A stretch of DNA of 64,000 bases, from the NCBI GenBank assembly GCA_022821865.1, contig JAJECW010000016.1, positions 1 to 64,000 of the forward strand. The letters are read 5' to 3'. The notes beneath the pieces are model-generated. The model was not told the origin of the DNA. It saw only the letters and a program-made list of their open reading frames with translations, and did no database searches. This document shows, piece by piece, positions 38,574 through 47,845 of the stretch (position 1 is the stretch's first letter; every line of letters begins with the position of its first letter). This DNA comes from Pseudomonadales bacterium (GTDB lineage Bacteria > Pseudomonadota > Gammaproteobacteria > Pseudomonadales > Pseudohongiellaceae). The translations under genes were made by a program, and so were the position numbers.

Positions 38574-38923
38574 GGGTTTTCCCGGCAGTACAGCGGCTGC
38601 TGGCCAGGCAGGGCGTCGCTCAGGCAATGTTCGATGGCCTTTCTGGCCGCGCCGTCGTTTTCCAGCAATCGCACGCCGATTCCCGGTAGCGGAGCGCCGG
38701 GGGCAGTTCCCACAGGATTGATCCAGGTCACCTCGCCGCCCACGGCGATTCGTTCCTCCACTCCCGGCAGCAAAAGCAGCAGAAAAACCTTTTCCCGCAA
38801 TTCGCCGGCTTCCGCCCCGGGGATGAACAGCCCGCCGGAAAGTATGAAAGGCATCCACATGGCCTGCAAACTGTCGGGGCTGTCGATATGCAGGGAAAGC
38901 ACCCTGCCCTGCTGTTGCCGCAT
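38570..38923 (-). CDS. pilZ: Type IV pilus biogenesis protein PilZ
   Basis: 117 residues from ATG 38923 (GGGAGCGG upstream), the same length as Pseudomonas PilZ. Pattern: LSLHIDSPDSLQAMWMPFILSGGLFIPG, a VFLLLLL strand, VGGEVTWINP and GIGVRLLEND. Like the Pseudomonas protein it lacks the RxxxR c-di-GMP-binding motif at its N-terminus. Its position after holB is the Pseudomonas arrangement. No other pilus genes are in the window. Confidence 0.88.
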   Translation of the reverse strand: MRQQQGRVLSLHIDSPDSLQAMWMPFILSGGLFIPGAEAGELREKVFLLLLLPGVEERIAVGGEVTWINPVGTAPGAPLPGIGVRLLENDGAARKAIEHCLSDALPGQQPLYCRENP

Positions 38924-38954
38924 GATTCCGCTCCCGCCGCTGTTAATGACTCGT

Positions 38955-39989
38955 TCAGGCCGCCTGCTCCGCGCCTTGCCGCTGCCAGCAAAGCAAAACG
39001 CTTTCCAGCAACAGCTGCGGATTGGGGTTTCCCGGCCCCGCCAGCAGTTTCCTGGCCTCGGTGACTTGCCGGTGAAATTCGAGCAGCGCGGCAAGCCTTG
39101 CTGTGCGATCCTTCCCCGGCAGGGCCTCGGCAAGGCTGCGGTTTTCGGGGTTTTGCCAAGCATCCTCAATGAGCCCCCGGATAACTATAGTCGAGATGAT
39201 GGAAAGCTGCTCGAAAACCGTGGCCTCGCCGATTTTCCCCGCATCAGCGGCAACTTTCAGGATACCGGTTTCGCCGCTGAGCAATCCATGTAACAGTCGT
39301 CGCGTGGCGGCTAGTCCTTCCTGTTTGCCAGAACGCAATGCGGCAAGCGCTTCCAGGGGGCGGTTGCCGCAGGCTTCCAGCAGTTCGCCCAGCGCCTTTT
39401 CGGAAAGATGCGCCTGCTGCTGGCCCGCCTGTTGCCGCAGCCAGTCCGCGGCGCTTGCGGGATCGGGGCCCGGCAAGGGCAGAATCTGACAGCGGCTGCG
39501 GATGGTGGGCAACAGGCGGCCGGGGCTGATCGCGGCGAGCAGCAGGAAGGTTCGGTCGGCGGGTTCTTCCAGGGTTTTCAACAGCGCATTGGCGGCGGCA
39601 AGCGTCAGTCTTTCGGCCTGGGGAACGATGGCGACCCGGGCGAGCCCGGAAAATCCGCTGCGGCTGAGGAATTCGGTGAGCTCGCGAATCTGATCGATGC
39701 CGATATCCTTCTTGCCTTCTTCCGGCATCACCCGCAACAGGTCGGGGTGATGTTCGGCGCCGCCGGCGCGGCAACTGCGGCACTGGCGGCAGGCGCGCTG
39801 GTCCAGGGGTTTTTCGCAAAGCAGGAGATTGGCGAATTCGTGGAGGAACCCCGCGCTGCCGGCTCCGCTATCGCCACAGAACAGATAGGCGTGGGCCAGG
39901 CTTTGTTGTCGCCGCTGCCGGCACAGGCGCTGCCAGGCGGCTTCCTGCCAGGGCCAGGGCGACCGGTCGCCGGCATCCAGGAGGCTCAT
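38955..39989 (-). CDS. holB: DNA polymerase III subunit delta'
   Basis: 344 residues, AAA+ fold clamp-loader subunit. The P-loop region reads GDSGAGSAGF, lacking the GKT Lys, consistent with delta' not binding ATP. Zinc-binding cysteines CRQCRSCRAGGAEHHPD and the SRC motif (IRSRCQILPL) are present. Its ATG overlaps the tmk stop (ATGA). Confidence 0.93.
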   Translation of the reverse strand: MSLLDAGDRSPWPWQEAAWQRLCRQRRQQSLAHAYLFCGDSGAGSAGFLHEFANLLLCEKPLDQRACRQCRSCRAGGAEHHPDLLRVMPEEGKKDIGIDQIRELTEFLSRSGFSGLARVAIVPQAERLTLAAANALLKTLEEPADRTFLLLAAISPGRLLPTIRSRCQILPLPGPDPASAADWLRQQAGQQQAHLSEKALGELLEACGNRPLEALAALRSGKQEGLAATRRLLHGLLSGETGILKVAADAGKIGEATVFEQLSIISTIVIRGLIEDAWQNPENRSLAEALPGKDRTARLAALLEFHRQVTEARKLLAGPGNPNPQLLLESVLLCWQRQGAEQAA

Positions 39990-40615
39990 TGCAACTCCGG
40001 CAAGCGCTGTTTTGCGACGCTGAGCAATCTGCGCCCCACTTCGTCCGGACTGCCCGCGGCGTCAATGAGTACGCAGCGTTCGGGCTCCCGCCGGGCGATA
40101 TCGAGATAATGCCGCCTGACCCGGTGATGGAATCCGATCGCCTCCTTCTCGAAACGATCCGGCTTCCCCCGCCGGCTGACCCGGTCGAGGCCGATTTCCG
40201 GGTCGAGATCGAGGATCAATGTGAGATCGGGCCGCAGTTCGCCTTGCACAATAGTTTGCAGGGTGGCGATGGATTCCCCGGAAAGGCCGCGGCCGCCTCC
40301 CTGATAGGCGAAAGTGGCGTCGGTAAAACGGTCGCAAAGCACCCATTTGCCGCTGGCCAGGGCAGGCGCGATGCGTTTGGCGAGATGTTCGGCCCGGGCG
40401 GCGAAGATCAGCAGCAACTCGGTGAGGTCGGCGGGTTTTTCTTCCTCGTTGCGCAGCAGCAGGTTGCGGATCTTTTCGGCAATGGCGGAGCCACCCGGCT
40501 CCCGGGTGCGGAGGCAGTCGATGCCCTTGTTCCCGAGCATGGCCTCGAGCACGGCGATGTTGGTGCTTTTGCCGGTGCCCTCGGTGCCTTCCACAGTAAT
40601 GAATTTGCCCTTCAT
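39986..40615 (-). CDS. tmk: Thymidylate kinase
   Basis: 209 residues from ATG 40615 (MKGKFITVEGTEGTGKST). P-loop EGTEGTGKST, the DRF motif (LCDRFTDATFAYQGGGRG) and the TREPGG block are intact. It phosphorylates dTMP to dTDP. It starts 5 bp after mltG and overlaps holB. Confidence 0.95.
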   Translation of the reverse strand: MKGKFITVEGTEGTGKSTNIAVLEAMLGNKGIDCLRTREPGGSAIAEKIRNLLLRNEEEKPADLTELLLIFAARAEHLAKRIAPALASGKWVLCDRFTDATFAYQGGGRGLSGESIATLQTIVQGELRPDLTLILDLDPEIGLDRVSRRGKPDRFEKEAIGFHHRVRRHYLDIARREPERCVLIDAAGSPDEVGRRLLSVAKQRLPELQ

Positions 40616-40620
40616 ATGGC

Positions 40621-41691
40621 TTACTGATTGTCCATTTGCCCGATGAACTGCTCGCAACTGCCATTGTCCGGTTTACGCTGGTAACAGTCCACGGCGGCAT
40701 TGTGTTCTTCCAGGGTTTCGGAAAAATAGTGGCCGCCCCGGTCATCGGCGACGAAATACAGGTATTCCGATGGCGTCGGACGCAATGTGGCGCGAATGGA
40801 GTCCCGGCTTGCCAGGGCAATGGGCGTGGGCGGCAAACCGTCGATTCGATAGGTATTGAAGGCTGTCTCCTGTTCAAGATCGGCGCTGCGCAGGTCTCCG
40901 TCGAACGCATCGCCGAGGCCATAGATGACCGTGGGGTCCGATTGCAGTCTCATGCCCTGTTCCAGGCGCCGCTGGAAGACACCCGCGATCAGGCCGCGCT
41001 GATCCGGGCTGGCGGCTTCCTTTTCCACAATGGATGCGAGGATCAGCGCCTCATACGCCGAAGCGAGCGGCAGATCCGGCTCCCGCAAGGGCCATTCTTC
41101 TCCAAGCACCTGTTGCAGCCTTGCGCTGGCGCGCAGCAGCAGGTCGAGATCGCTATCGCCGGCGGCATAAAAGTAGGTGTCGGGAAAAATCATTCCCTCC
41201 AGGGCATTGCCGGCGAGGGCCATGGCCTCGGCGACCTGCGCCCTGCTCGCGCCGGCCAGCGTCGCTTCGACGCCTTCGCTGCCCTGGATTGCCGCCAGCG
41301 CCTCGGCGAAAGTCCAGCCTTCGATGAGGGCAAGGCGGCGCTGCAGGGTCTCGCCGGAAACGAAGAGCACCAGCAGATCCACCGGCGTGGCGCCGGCGGG
41401 CAATGCGTATTCGCCTTGCCGGACGGCGTTCTCCAGACCCCGGAAGCGGGCCAGGGCATTGAACAGCCAAGGCTGCTCGATAATACCCTGTTCGTGCAGG
41501 TTTCGGCTCAGTTCTGCGAACGAGACGCCGGGGGCGATGGTATACACCCGGGCTTCCGTCAATCCGGGCAAGGAGCGGTTGAACTGGACCTCAATAAAGA
41601 CGAGGGCGAAGAGCGCGATTACCGGCGACAGGGCGGCGGCGAACACGAGCCGGAACTGGAATGATTGACTGGGTGCTTCCTCTTCCTTCAT
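40621..41691 (-). CDS. mltG: Endolytic murein transglycosylase MltG
   Basis: 356 residues with an N-terminal membrane anchor (about 15-33). YceG-like domain: the block LIEGWTFAEAL, MIFPDTYFYAAG, and the catalytic Glu in LASIVEKEA, followed by RRLEQGMRLQSDPTVIYGLG. It cuts nascent glycan strands in the periplasm. pabC, which usually lies between fabF and mltG, is absent; the gap is only 21 bp. Confidence 0.94.
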   Translation of the reverse strand: MKEEEAPSQSFQFRLVFAAALSPVIALFALVFIEVQFNRSLPGLTEARVYTIAPGVSFAELSRNLHEQGIIEQPWLFNALARFRGLENAVRQGEYALPAGATPVDLLVLFVSGETLQRRLALIEGWTFAEALAAIQGSEGVEATLAGASRAQVAEAMALAGNALEGMIFPDTYFYAAGDSDLDLLLRASARLQQVLGEEWPLREPDLPLASAYEALILASIVEKEAASPDQRGLIAGVFQRRLEQGMRLQSDPTVIYGLGDAFDGDLRSADLEQETAFNTYRIDGLPPTPIALASRDSIRATLRPTPSEYLYFVADDRGGHYFSETLEEHNAAVDCYQRKPDNGSCEQFIGQMDNQ

Positions 41692-41712
41692 GGCGTTCCG
41701 GGATGGCGGGAA

Positions 41713-42954
41713 TCAGCCGTGGCGGGCGAAAATCAGTGAAGCGTTGGTGCCGCCAAAACCGAAAGAATTGCTCAGGGCCACGCGGATTTCCTGCTCGCGG
41801 CTTTCGCGGGGCACATAGTCGAGGTCGCAGCCTTCGTCGGGATCGTCGAGATTGATGGTGGGGGGGATCACGCCTTCGCCCAGGGCCAGTATCGAGATGA
41901 TCGCTTCCACTGAACCCGCCGCGCCAAGCAGATGGCCGATCATGGACTTGCTCGAACTGATGGCGAGCTTGCCCGCATAATTGCCGAAAACACTCTTGAT
42001 GGCCTGGGTTTCGGCGATATCGCCGGCCTGGGTGGAGGTACCGTGGGCGTTGATATAGTCCACCTGCTCCGGGTTCAGGCCGGCGTCCTCAAGGGCATTG
42101 CCCATGCACATTGCCGCGCCGGCGCCTTCCGGGGCCGGGGCTGTGGCGTGGTAGGCGTCGCCGCTCATGCCGAATCCCAGCAGTTCGGCGTGGACCCGGG
42201 CGCCCCGGGCCCTGGCGTGTTCCATCTCTTCGAGCACCAGAATGCCGGCGCCGTCACCGAGAACAAAGCCGTCCCGGTCCCGGTCCCAGGGGCGGCTGGC
42301 CCTCTCCGGGTCCTGATTACGGGTGGAAAGCGCCCGGGCGGCGCAAAATCCGCCAAGACCCACGGGGCAGGTGGCCATTTCGGCGCCGCCGGTGAGCATG
42401 ATATCGGCCTGGCCGAAACGGATCATGTTGGCCGCCAGGCCGATATTGTGGGTGCCGGTGGCGCAGGCGGTCACCGCGGCGATATTGGGGCCTTTCAGGC
42501 CGAACTGCATCGACAGGTTGCCTGCGATCATGTTGATGATCGAGCCGGGCACAAAGAAGGGGCTGGTCTTGCGCGGGCCGGTATCGCGAATTTGCAGCGA
42601 GGTTTTCTCGATGGCGAAAATGCCGCCGATTCCGGAACCGATGGCTGCGCCGGCGCGGTCGGGATTCCATTCACAATCCTTGAGCCCGGCGTCGGTCATG
42701 GCCTGGATGCCCGCGGCAATGCCGTAGTGGATAAAGGTATCCATCCGGCGGGCGTCCCTGGGCGGCAGGTATTGCGCGCAGTCAAAATCCCGGATCAGGC
42801 CGCCAAAGCGGGTGGAGAAGCCGGATACGTCGAAACTGTCGATGGGCCCGATACCACTGCGGCCATTGCGAATGGCGTCCCAGCTTGCTGCGACCGAGTT
42901 GCCGGCGGGGCTGATCATGCCCATGCCGGTGACAGCGACCCGTCTGCGGTTCAA
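41713..42954 (-). CDS. fabF: Beta-ketoacyl-ACP synthase II
   Basis: 413 residues from TTG 42954 ((M)NRRRVAVTGMGMISPAG, GAGGAT upstream); the longer frame to 43038 has no support. Catalytic Cys in TACATGTHNIG, His in NAHGTSTQAGD and SMIGHLLGAAG give the KAS triad. It elongates acyl-ACP, including the temperature-responsive 16:1 to 18:1 step. It follows acpP in the fatty-acid cluster. Confidence 0.95.
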   Translation of the reverse strand: MNRRRVAVTGMGMISPAGNSVAASWDAIRNGRSGIGPIDSFDVSGFSTRFGGLIRDFDCAQYLPPRDARRMDTFIHYGIAAGIQAMTDAGLKDCEWNPDRAGAAIGSGIGGIFAIEKTSLQIRDTGPRKTSPFFVPGSIINMIAGNLSMQFGLKGPNIAAVTACATGTHNIGLAANMIRFGQADIMLTGGAEMATCPVGLGGFCAARALSTRNQDPERASRPWDRDRDGFVLGDGAGILVLEEMEHARARGARVHAELLGFGMSGDAYHATAPAPEGAGAAMCMGNALEDAGLNPEQVDYINAHGTSTQAGDIAETQAIKSVFGNYAGKLAISSSKSMIGHLLGAAGSVEAIISILALGEGVIPPTINLDDPDEGCDLDYVPRESREQEIRVALSNSFGFGGTNASLIFARHG

Positions 42955-43091
42955 TGGGCTATCCTCGGTTCGCGGTGAAGCGGGAAGGCCACCCGGGGTT
43001 GAAGACCGGGCGGCCTGGCGTGCTGTTCCACGGTTCACTGAAATGCGGCGAGCCTGTGGGGCGGCACACGGGATTCCGGTTGCAGAATGTC

Positions 43092-43346
43092 TTACAGGTG
43101 ATTGCGTATGTAGTCACACGCGGATTGGACGGTTGTGATCTTCTCCGCGTCATCGTCGGGAATTTCGGTTTCGAATTCCTCTTCCAGGGCCATGACCAGC
43201 TCGACTGTGTCCAGTGAGTCGGCCCCGAGGTCTTCCACGAAGGAAGATGAGGGTTTCACGTCTTCCGCCTTGACGCCGAGTTGATCGCAGACAATTTCCT
43301 TGACCCGATCGTCAATTCGCTTATCGCGTTCTTCAGTGTTAGCCAT
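43092..43346 (-). CDS. acpP: Acyl carrier protein
   Basis: 84 residues, acidic, with the phosphopantetheine attachment Ser in [12 protein letters not shown]. It carries growing acyl chains. The first eight residues (MANTEERD) extend slightly beyond the common ACP start. A 197-bp gap separates it from fabG, which may contain its own promoter; I see no strong consensus there. Confidence 0.97.
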   Translation of the reverse strand: MANTEERDKRIDDRVKEIVCDQLGVKAEDVKPSSSFVEDLGADSLDTVELVMALEEEFETEIPDDDAEKITTVQSACDYIRNHL

Positions 43347-43543
43347 ATCTGTTCAAGCTCCTGATACCGTCACTTTATCATCAATCCGGCAGCGGCAATT
43401 GCGTTCTTCCCTGAACCTGAACCGGGCGGCGTCGATCCACCTGTCTGCACAGAGCGCAAGTTTACCCTTATTTGTGATTGATGTAATGTGCAAATGCAAA
43501 AAATTGCCCTGAGGGGCGTTTCCAGGATGGCGCCGCCCGTTGC

Positions 43544-44290
43544 TCAGGCGAGGTACATCCCCCCATTGACATGCACGGTTTCACCCGTGATGTACGCGCC
43601 GCCGTCAAGGGCGAGGAATCTCACCACGGCGGCAACTTCTGCCGCGCGACCAAGCCGCTGCAGAGGAATCTGTTGCAGCAGTTCCCTGGACTGGGCTTCG
43701 GGAAGGCTGCTGGTCATGTCGGTTTCGATAAAGCCTGGCGCCACGGCGTTCACGGTAATGCCCCGGGAGCCGATTTCCCTGGCCAGGGAGCGGGTAAAGC
43801 CCTCGACGCCGGCCTTGGAGGCGCAATAATTCCCCTGCCCCGGATTGCCGCTGGAACCCACCACCGAACTGATATTGATGATGCGTCCCCAGCGCGCCCG
43901 GGTCATGGGTTTGAGACAGGCCCGGGTCATTCGGAAAATGGAACTGAGATTGGTGTTGATGACCTCGTTCCACTCCTCTTCCTTCATGCGCAGCAACAGA
44001 TTGTCCCGGGTAATGCCGGCATTGTTCACGAGCACCGCCGGCGCGCCGAGGCTGTCCTGGAGTTTTTCCATGAGCGCCGCGACGGATTCACTGGAACCCA
44101 CATCGAGGCGATAACCGGCGCCTTTGATTTGCTTCTCGGCAAGCCAGGCGGAAATGCCTTCTGCCCCATCGCTGGTGGTTGCGGTGCCGGCGACGATAAA
44201 ACCCGCTTCGCCGAGGGCCTTGGCAATGGCCTTGCCAATGCCGCGGCTCGCGCCGGTGACCAGCGCCAGTTTGGGACTGCTGTCTCGCAT
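43544..44290 (-). CDS. fabG: 3-oxoacyl-ACP reductase
   Basis: 248 residues from ATG 44290 (MRDSSPKLALVTGASRGIG). SDR family: NAD(P)-binding TGASRGIG, NNAGITRDNL, catalytic Ser-Tyr-Lys (SSVVGSSGNPGQGNYCASKAG). NADPH-dependent reduction step in fatty-acid elongation. It lies between fabD and acpP. Confidence 0.95.
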   Translation of the reverse strand: MRDSSPKLALVTGASRGIGKAIAKALGEAGFIVAGTATTSDGAEGISAWLAEKQIKGAGYRLDVGSSESVAALMEKLQDSLGAPAVLVNNAGITRDNLLLRMKEEEWNEVINTNLSSIFRMTRACLKPMTRARWGRIINISSVVGSSGNPGQGNYCASKAGVEGFTRSLAREIGSRGITVNAVAPGFIETDMTSSLPEAQSRELLQQIPLQRLGRAAEVAAVVRFLALDGGAYITGETVHVNGGMYLA

Positions 44291-44419
44291 GTTCAAATCG
44301 GGGCCTGTTTCCTGTCGCCGTGGCCGATTGGCGCGCAAGTATACATGATTCGTTCCCTCATTCGATATGTGTCGCCTGCTTTCACCTGAACGTCTTTTGT
44401 GGAAAGTGGCAGTTCGCCG

Positions 44420-45367
44420 TTACCGGGGGGCGGTTTCAGTCAGGGCCAGGGAAAAACTGTCGGGGTCGTCGCAGTTCCATGTGGCGGCACTGGGGGCGAT
44501 GCGTTTTATGAGGCCGGTGAGGACCTTGCCGGGACCGCATTCGAGGAAGCTGTCGATGCCGGCGCTGTGGATGGTCTCGATACAATCTATCCAGCGAACG
44601 GGGCTGCATAGCTGGTCTGCCAGATTGCGGCGGATTTGCTCGGGGTTGCCGCTGGGCCGGCCAGTGACGTTCTGTACTACGGGGATTTGCGCCGGACGGA
44701 GTGTGAGGCCGGCGAGTTCCTGTTCGAGTTGCTTGCGCGCGGGCTCCATGAGGGCGCAGTGGGATGGTACCGACATCTTCAGGGGCAGCGCTCTTTTTGC
44801 TCCGGCCTCCTTGCACAGTTTCATGGCGCGAGTCACCGCCCCGGCATTGCCGGCGATTACGGTCTGCCCGGGGGAGTTGTAATTGGCCGGGCTGACGGCG
44901 CCCTCCCCCGCCGCGCTAGCCTCGCGGCAGGCCTGTTCCAATGCGGCGGCTTCGAGGCCTATAACGGCTGCGATGCCGCCGGCACCCCGGGGCACGGCCC
45001 GCTGCATGAATTGTCCGCGCTTGCGCACCGCTCTTGCGGCGTCGCCGAATGTGAGCACTTCGGCGGCCACCAGGGCGGTGTATTCGCCGAGGCTGTGGCC
45101 CGCCAGCAATTCCGGTTGCGCGCCGCCCCGCTCCCGCCACAGCCGCCACAGGGCCACGCCGGCGGCGAGCAGCGCGGGTTGGGTGAACTGCGTCTGGTCG
45201 AGCAGTCCATCGGGATTGTTTTGGGAAATGTCCCAGAGGTCCTCGCCAATGGCTTCGGAAGCCTCGAGGAAGCTGGCCCGGATGATGCCGTGCTCCCCGG
45301 CGAGCGCGGCGAGCATGCCGGTTTTCTGGGAACCCTGCCCGGGAAATACGATTGCGGTTCTTGCCAT
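44420..45367 (-). CDS. fabD: Malonyl-CoA--ACP transacylase
   Basis: 315 residues. FPGQGSQKTGML at the N-terminus and catalytic Ser in AGHSLGEYTALV; His is expected in VPSHCALM. It loads malonate onto ACP. fabH, which in E. coli lies between plsX and fabD, is absent, as in Pseudomonas. Confidence 0.95.
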   Translation of the reverse strand: MARTAIVFPGQGSQKTGMLAALAGEHGIIRASFLEASEAIGEDLWDISQNNPDGLLDQTQFTQPALLAAGVALWRLWRERGGAQPELLAGHSLGEYTALVAAEVLTFGDAARAVRKRGQFMQRAVPRGAGGIAAVIGLEAAALEQACREASAAGEGAVSPANYNSPGQTVIAGNAGAVTRAMKLCKEAGAKRALPLKMSVPSHCALMEPARKQLEQELAGLTLRPAQIPVVQNVTGRPSGNPEQIRRNLADQLCSPVRWIDCIETIHSAGIDSFLECGPGKVLTGLIKRIAPSAATWNCDDPDSFSLALTETAPR

Positions 45368-45406
45368 GACGAAAACAGATACCTCCTGCCCCGACCGCTT
45401 TTCGTC

Positions 45407-45452
45407 GGTAACGGAACCCTCCCCGGCCTGGACCGGGGCCCTTTCCGTTACC
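45407..45452. promoter_or_regulatory. Two-tier hairpin at the plsX-fabD junction
   Basis: GGTAACGGAA (45407-45416) pairs with TTCCGTTACC (45443-45452); inside, CCCCGG (45421-45426) pairs with CCGGGG (45433-45438). The right arm covers the plsX stop codon. It could terminate, attenuate or process the transcript between plsX and fabD; there is no T run. Confidence 0.55.
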
Positions 45453-46500
45453 GCCGCGCTCCCTCGGAGCCATGCTCAAAATGGCTGCTGGCCATGATGG
45501 CCGCTACCTTGTCGCCGATCAAGCGCGGCACCTGGTGGTCGATTTCGCTGGCCGCGGCGAGAATCGCATGGCTGAAGCCGAGCACCGAGGCATTGCCGTG
45601 GCTTTTGACGATGTTGCCCTGCAGGCCGAGCAGGCAGGCGCCGTTGAATCGCTCGGGATTGATCTGCATGGTCAGGCTATGGACGATGGAGGCCGAGAAA
45701 AAGCGCGATAGCCGGGTAATCAGACCCACAGCGGGTCTGTGGTACAACACATTGCGGATGACATTGGCGACGCCTTCCGAGGCCTTGATGGTGACATTGC
45801 CGACAAAACCGTCGCATACCACCACATCGGCCTGCCCCCGGTAGATTTCATTGGCTTCGATAAATCCCGCATACCGGATTGCGGGGCAGTTTTCCAGCCT
45901 TTCGGCGGTTTCGCGCACGGCTTCGGTGCCCTTGTAGATTTCGGCGCCGATATTGAGCAGTCCCACTTTGGCGGGGGCGCCGTTGAGGCTTTCCGCAAGC
46001 ACGGAGCCCATCACGGCGAATTCGAACAGTTGCCCGGCGTCGCATTCCGGATTGGCGCCCACATCGAGCAGCAGGCATTGCCGGGCGGCGCCGGGAATGG
46101 TGGCGACCATGGCGGGTTTCTGGATGCCGGGGATGGTTTTCAGCAGATGCCGCCCCGCCATGAGCAGGGCGCCGGAGTTGCCGGCGCTCACCATGGCCTG
46201 GGCGTCGCCGCTCTTGACAAGTTCGGCGGCGAGATACATGGAGCTTTCCCTGGCGGTGCGCAGGATCGATTCGGGCCGGTCCCCGTCGCTGATGGCGAGA
46301 TCGGTGTGCAGCACTCGCAATCGGTCCCGCCCGGTCTTGCTGAGTTGGGCGAGACAGGGCTTGATCCGGTCGCGGTCACCTACAAGAGTAAGTGCGAGGT
46401 CCTTGCGGCGATTGAGCACGCGGGCCGCGGCGGGAACGGTAACCTCCACGCCCCGGTCGCCACCCATAGCGTCGATGGCTATGCGTTGCGGGAAACTCAA
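45448..46500 (-). CDS. plsX: Phosphate acyltransferase PlsX
   Basis: 350 residues from TTG 46500 ((M)[16 protein letters not shown]), overlapping the rpmF stop (TTGA). Family blocks: [35 protein letters not shown] and [15 protein letters not shown]. It makes acyl-phosphate from acyl-ACP for phospholipid synthesis. An upstream frame to 46710 is the shadow of rpmF. Confidence 0.94.
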   Translation of the reverse strand: MSFPQRIAIDAMGGDRGVEVTVPAAARVLNRRKDLALTLVGDRDRIKPCLAQLSKTGRDRLRVLHTDLAISDGDRPESILRTARESSMYLAAELVKSGDAQAMVSAGNSGALLMAGRHLLKTIPGIQKPAMVATIPGAARQCLLLDVGANPECDAGQLFEFAVMGSVLAESLNGAPAKVGLLNIGAEIYKGTEAVRETAERLENCPAIRYAGFIEANEIYRGQADVVVCDGFVGNVTIKASEGVANVIRNVLYHRPAVGLITRLSRFFSASIVHSLTMQINPERFNGACLLGLQGNIVKSHGNASVLGFSHAILAAASEIDHQVPRLIGDKVAAIMASSHFEHGSEGARR

Positions 46501-46676
46501 TCTGTTTCGGTCTCGACGACTTTGCGGCCCTTGAAGAAGCCATCGGGGGTTACGTGGTGCCTGCGGTGGATTTCGCCGGAGACCTGATCGGTGGAAAGGG
46601 TGGGTTCGCGCGGGGAATCGTGGGTGCGGCGCTTGTTGCGGCGCGAACGGGTCACCTTGTTTTGCTGGACGGCCAT
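46497..46676 (-). CDS. rpmF: 50S ribosomal protein L32
   Basis: 59 residues: [20 protein letters not shown] at the N-terminus and [20 protein letters not shown] at the end, a clear L32. AGGAGC precedes ATG 46676. The TGA overlaps the TTG of plsX, so the two are coupled. A strong sigma-70 promoter lies just upstream. Confidence 0.95.
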   Translation of the reverse strand: MAVQQNKVTRSRRNKRRTHDSPREPTLSTDQVSGEIHRRHHVTPDGFFKGRKVVETETD

Positions 46677-46709
46677 GGCAGCTCCTGGGGCTTTGGCGGT
46701 TGGCGCACA

Positions 46710-46738
46710 ATGATAGTGATGTGATGGGTCGGTGTCAA
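46710..46738 (-). promoter_or_regulatory. Sigma-70 promoter of rpmF-plsX-fab operon
   Basis: On the minus strand TTGACA (46738-46733), a 17-nt spacer, then TATCAT (46715-46710), 33 bp before the rpmF ATG. This is a near-consensus housekeeping promoter. yceD, which often precedes rpmF, is absent here. Confidence 0.75.
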
Positions 46739-46862
46739 AATTGATCGAGGTTATTGATGTCTTGACATCTGCCGCTGCCGGCGGGAGGCCTGCGATATTC
46801 CTCCCGAATCTGCCTCGCGAGAAGATGATTTGGCACTTTCCTGAACTGATTCAATACGCATT

Positions 46863-47804
46863 TCAGGGTAATGAAGGATATTTGCGCAAACTTTTGAGTA
46901 GTGAAGTGAAGTGGGGGGGTGGCGGAGCTTCGAAGGTGATGGAGGGGGTGGTGGGGGCGGGTTGGAAGGAGATTTTTTGGGCGTGGAGGGCCAGGTGTTT
47001 GTGGGGGATGGCTGGGGTGTCGAGGTTGTACTTCCGGTCGCCGATAACGGGGTGGCCGGCGTGTTGGCAGTGGACGCGGATCTGGTGGGTGCGACCGGTT
47101 TCGAGCTGGATTTCGAGCAGGGTTGCGTCAGCGAATTGTTGTTTGACTTGGAAGCGGGTTTTGGCGGCTTTGCCGTCCGGGTCGGGTTTTACCATGCGTT
47201 CGCCGGAGGAAAGGCGGTTTTTGCGCAGGGGTTGGTCGATCAGGTGGAGAGCTTGCGGCCAGTGGCCCTGGACGAGGGCGAGATAGTGTTTGTCCACGGT
47301 GCCGGCGCGGAGTTGGCGCTGCAGGTGACGGAGGAAACCGGCCTGTTTGGCGATGACGAGGCAGCCCGAGGTTTCCCGGTCGAGACGATGGGCGAGTTCG
47401 GCTTCGAGCCATTCGGGGCGGGTCTGGCGCAGGGCTTCGATCAGGCCGATTCTGATGCCACTGCCGCCATGGACCGGCAAACCGGCGGGTTTGTTAAGGA
47501 CAAGCACGGCTTCGTCTTCGAACAGGACGCACTCGATGAGGCTTTGCTTGAGCTTTTCGCTGGCCGCGGCGGGGGCGGCGCCCTGGTGGCCGGCATGGGG
47601 TGGAATCCGCACCTGGTCGCCTTCTTCAAGACGGGTTTCGGGCTTGCAGCGACCGCGGTTGACGCGCACTTCGCCGCGCCGGATCAGGCGGTAGATTCGA
47701 GATCTGGGCAGGCCCCTGAGTTCGCGCAGCAGGAAATTGTCCAGCCGCTGGCCTGACTGGCGCCCGGGGACTTGCACATGCTGTACCTTGTCAGATGGGT
47801 TCAT
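46863..47804 (-). CDS. rluC: 23S rRNA pseudouridine synthase RluC/RluD family
   Basis: 313 residues: N-terminal S4 RNA-binding domain (RLDNFLLRELRGLPRSRIYRLIRRGEVRVN), then the catalytic HRLDRETSGCLVIAK with the essential Asp, and LETGRTHQIRVH. Position before rpmF-plsX is typical of RluC. Between it and rpmF lie about 190 bp holding only the promoter. Confidence 0.9.
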   Translation of the reverse strand: MNPSDKVQHVQVPGRQSGQRLDNFLLRELRGLPRSRIYRLIRRGEVRVNRGRCKPETRLEEGDQVRIPPHAGHQGAAPAAASEKLKQSLIECVLFEDEAVLVLNKPAGLPVHGGSGIRIGLIEALRQTRPEWLEAELAHRLDRETSGCLVIAKQAGFLRHLQRQLRAGTVDKHYLALVQGHWPQALHLIDQPLRKNRLSSGERMVKPDPDGKAAKTRFQVKQQFADATLLEIQLETGRTHQIRVHCQHAGHPVIGDRKYNLDTPAIPHKHLALHAQKISFQPAPTTPSITFEAPPPPHFTSLLKSLRKYPSLP

Positions 47805-47845
47805 GGGTACAAGATTGTACTGTTCCAGGCTCGCGATGTGCGGAT

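Noticed and set aside
43347..43543. Promoter of acpP
   Set aside because: Several weak -35/-10 pairs exist on the minus strand (TTGCAC, TAAAGT), none clear enough to annotate.
46763..46768. Plus-strand TTGACA as a promoter
   Set aside because: It points into the 3' end of rluC in antisense, with no gene downstream on that strand.
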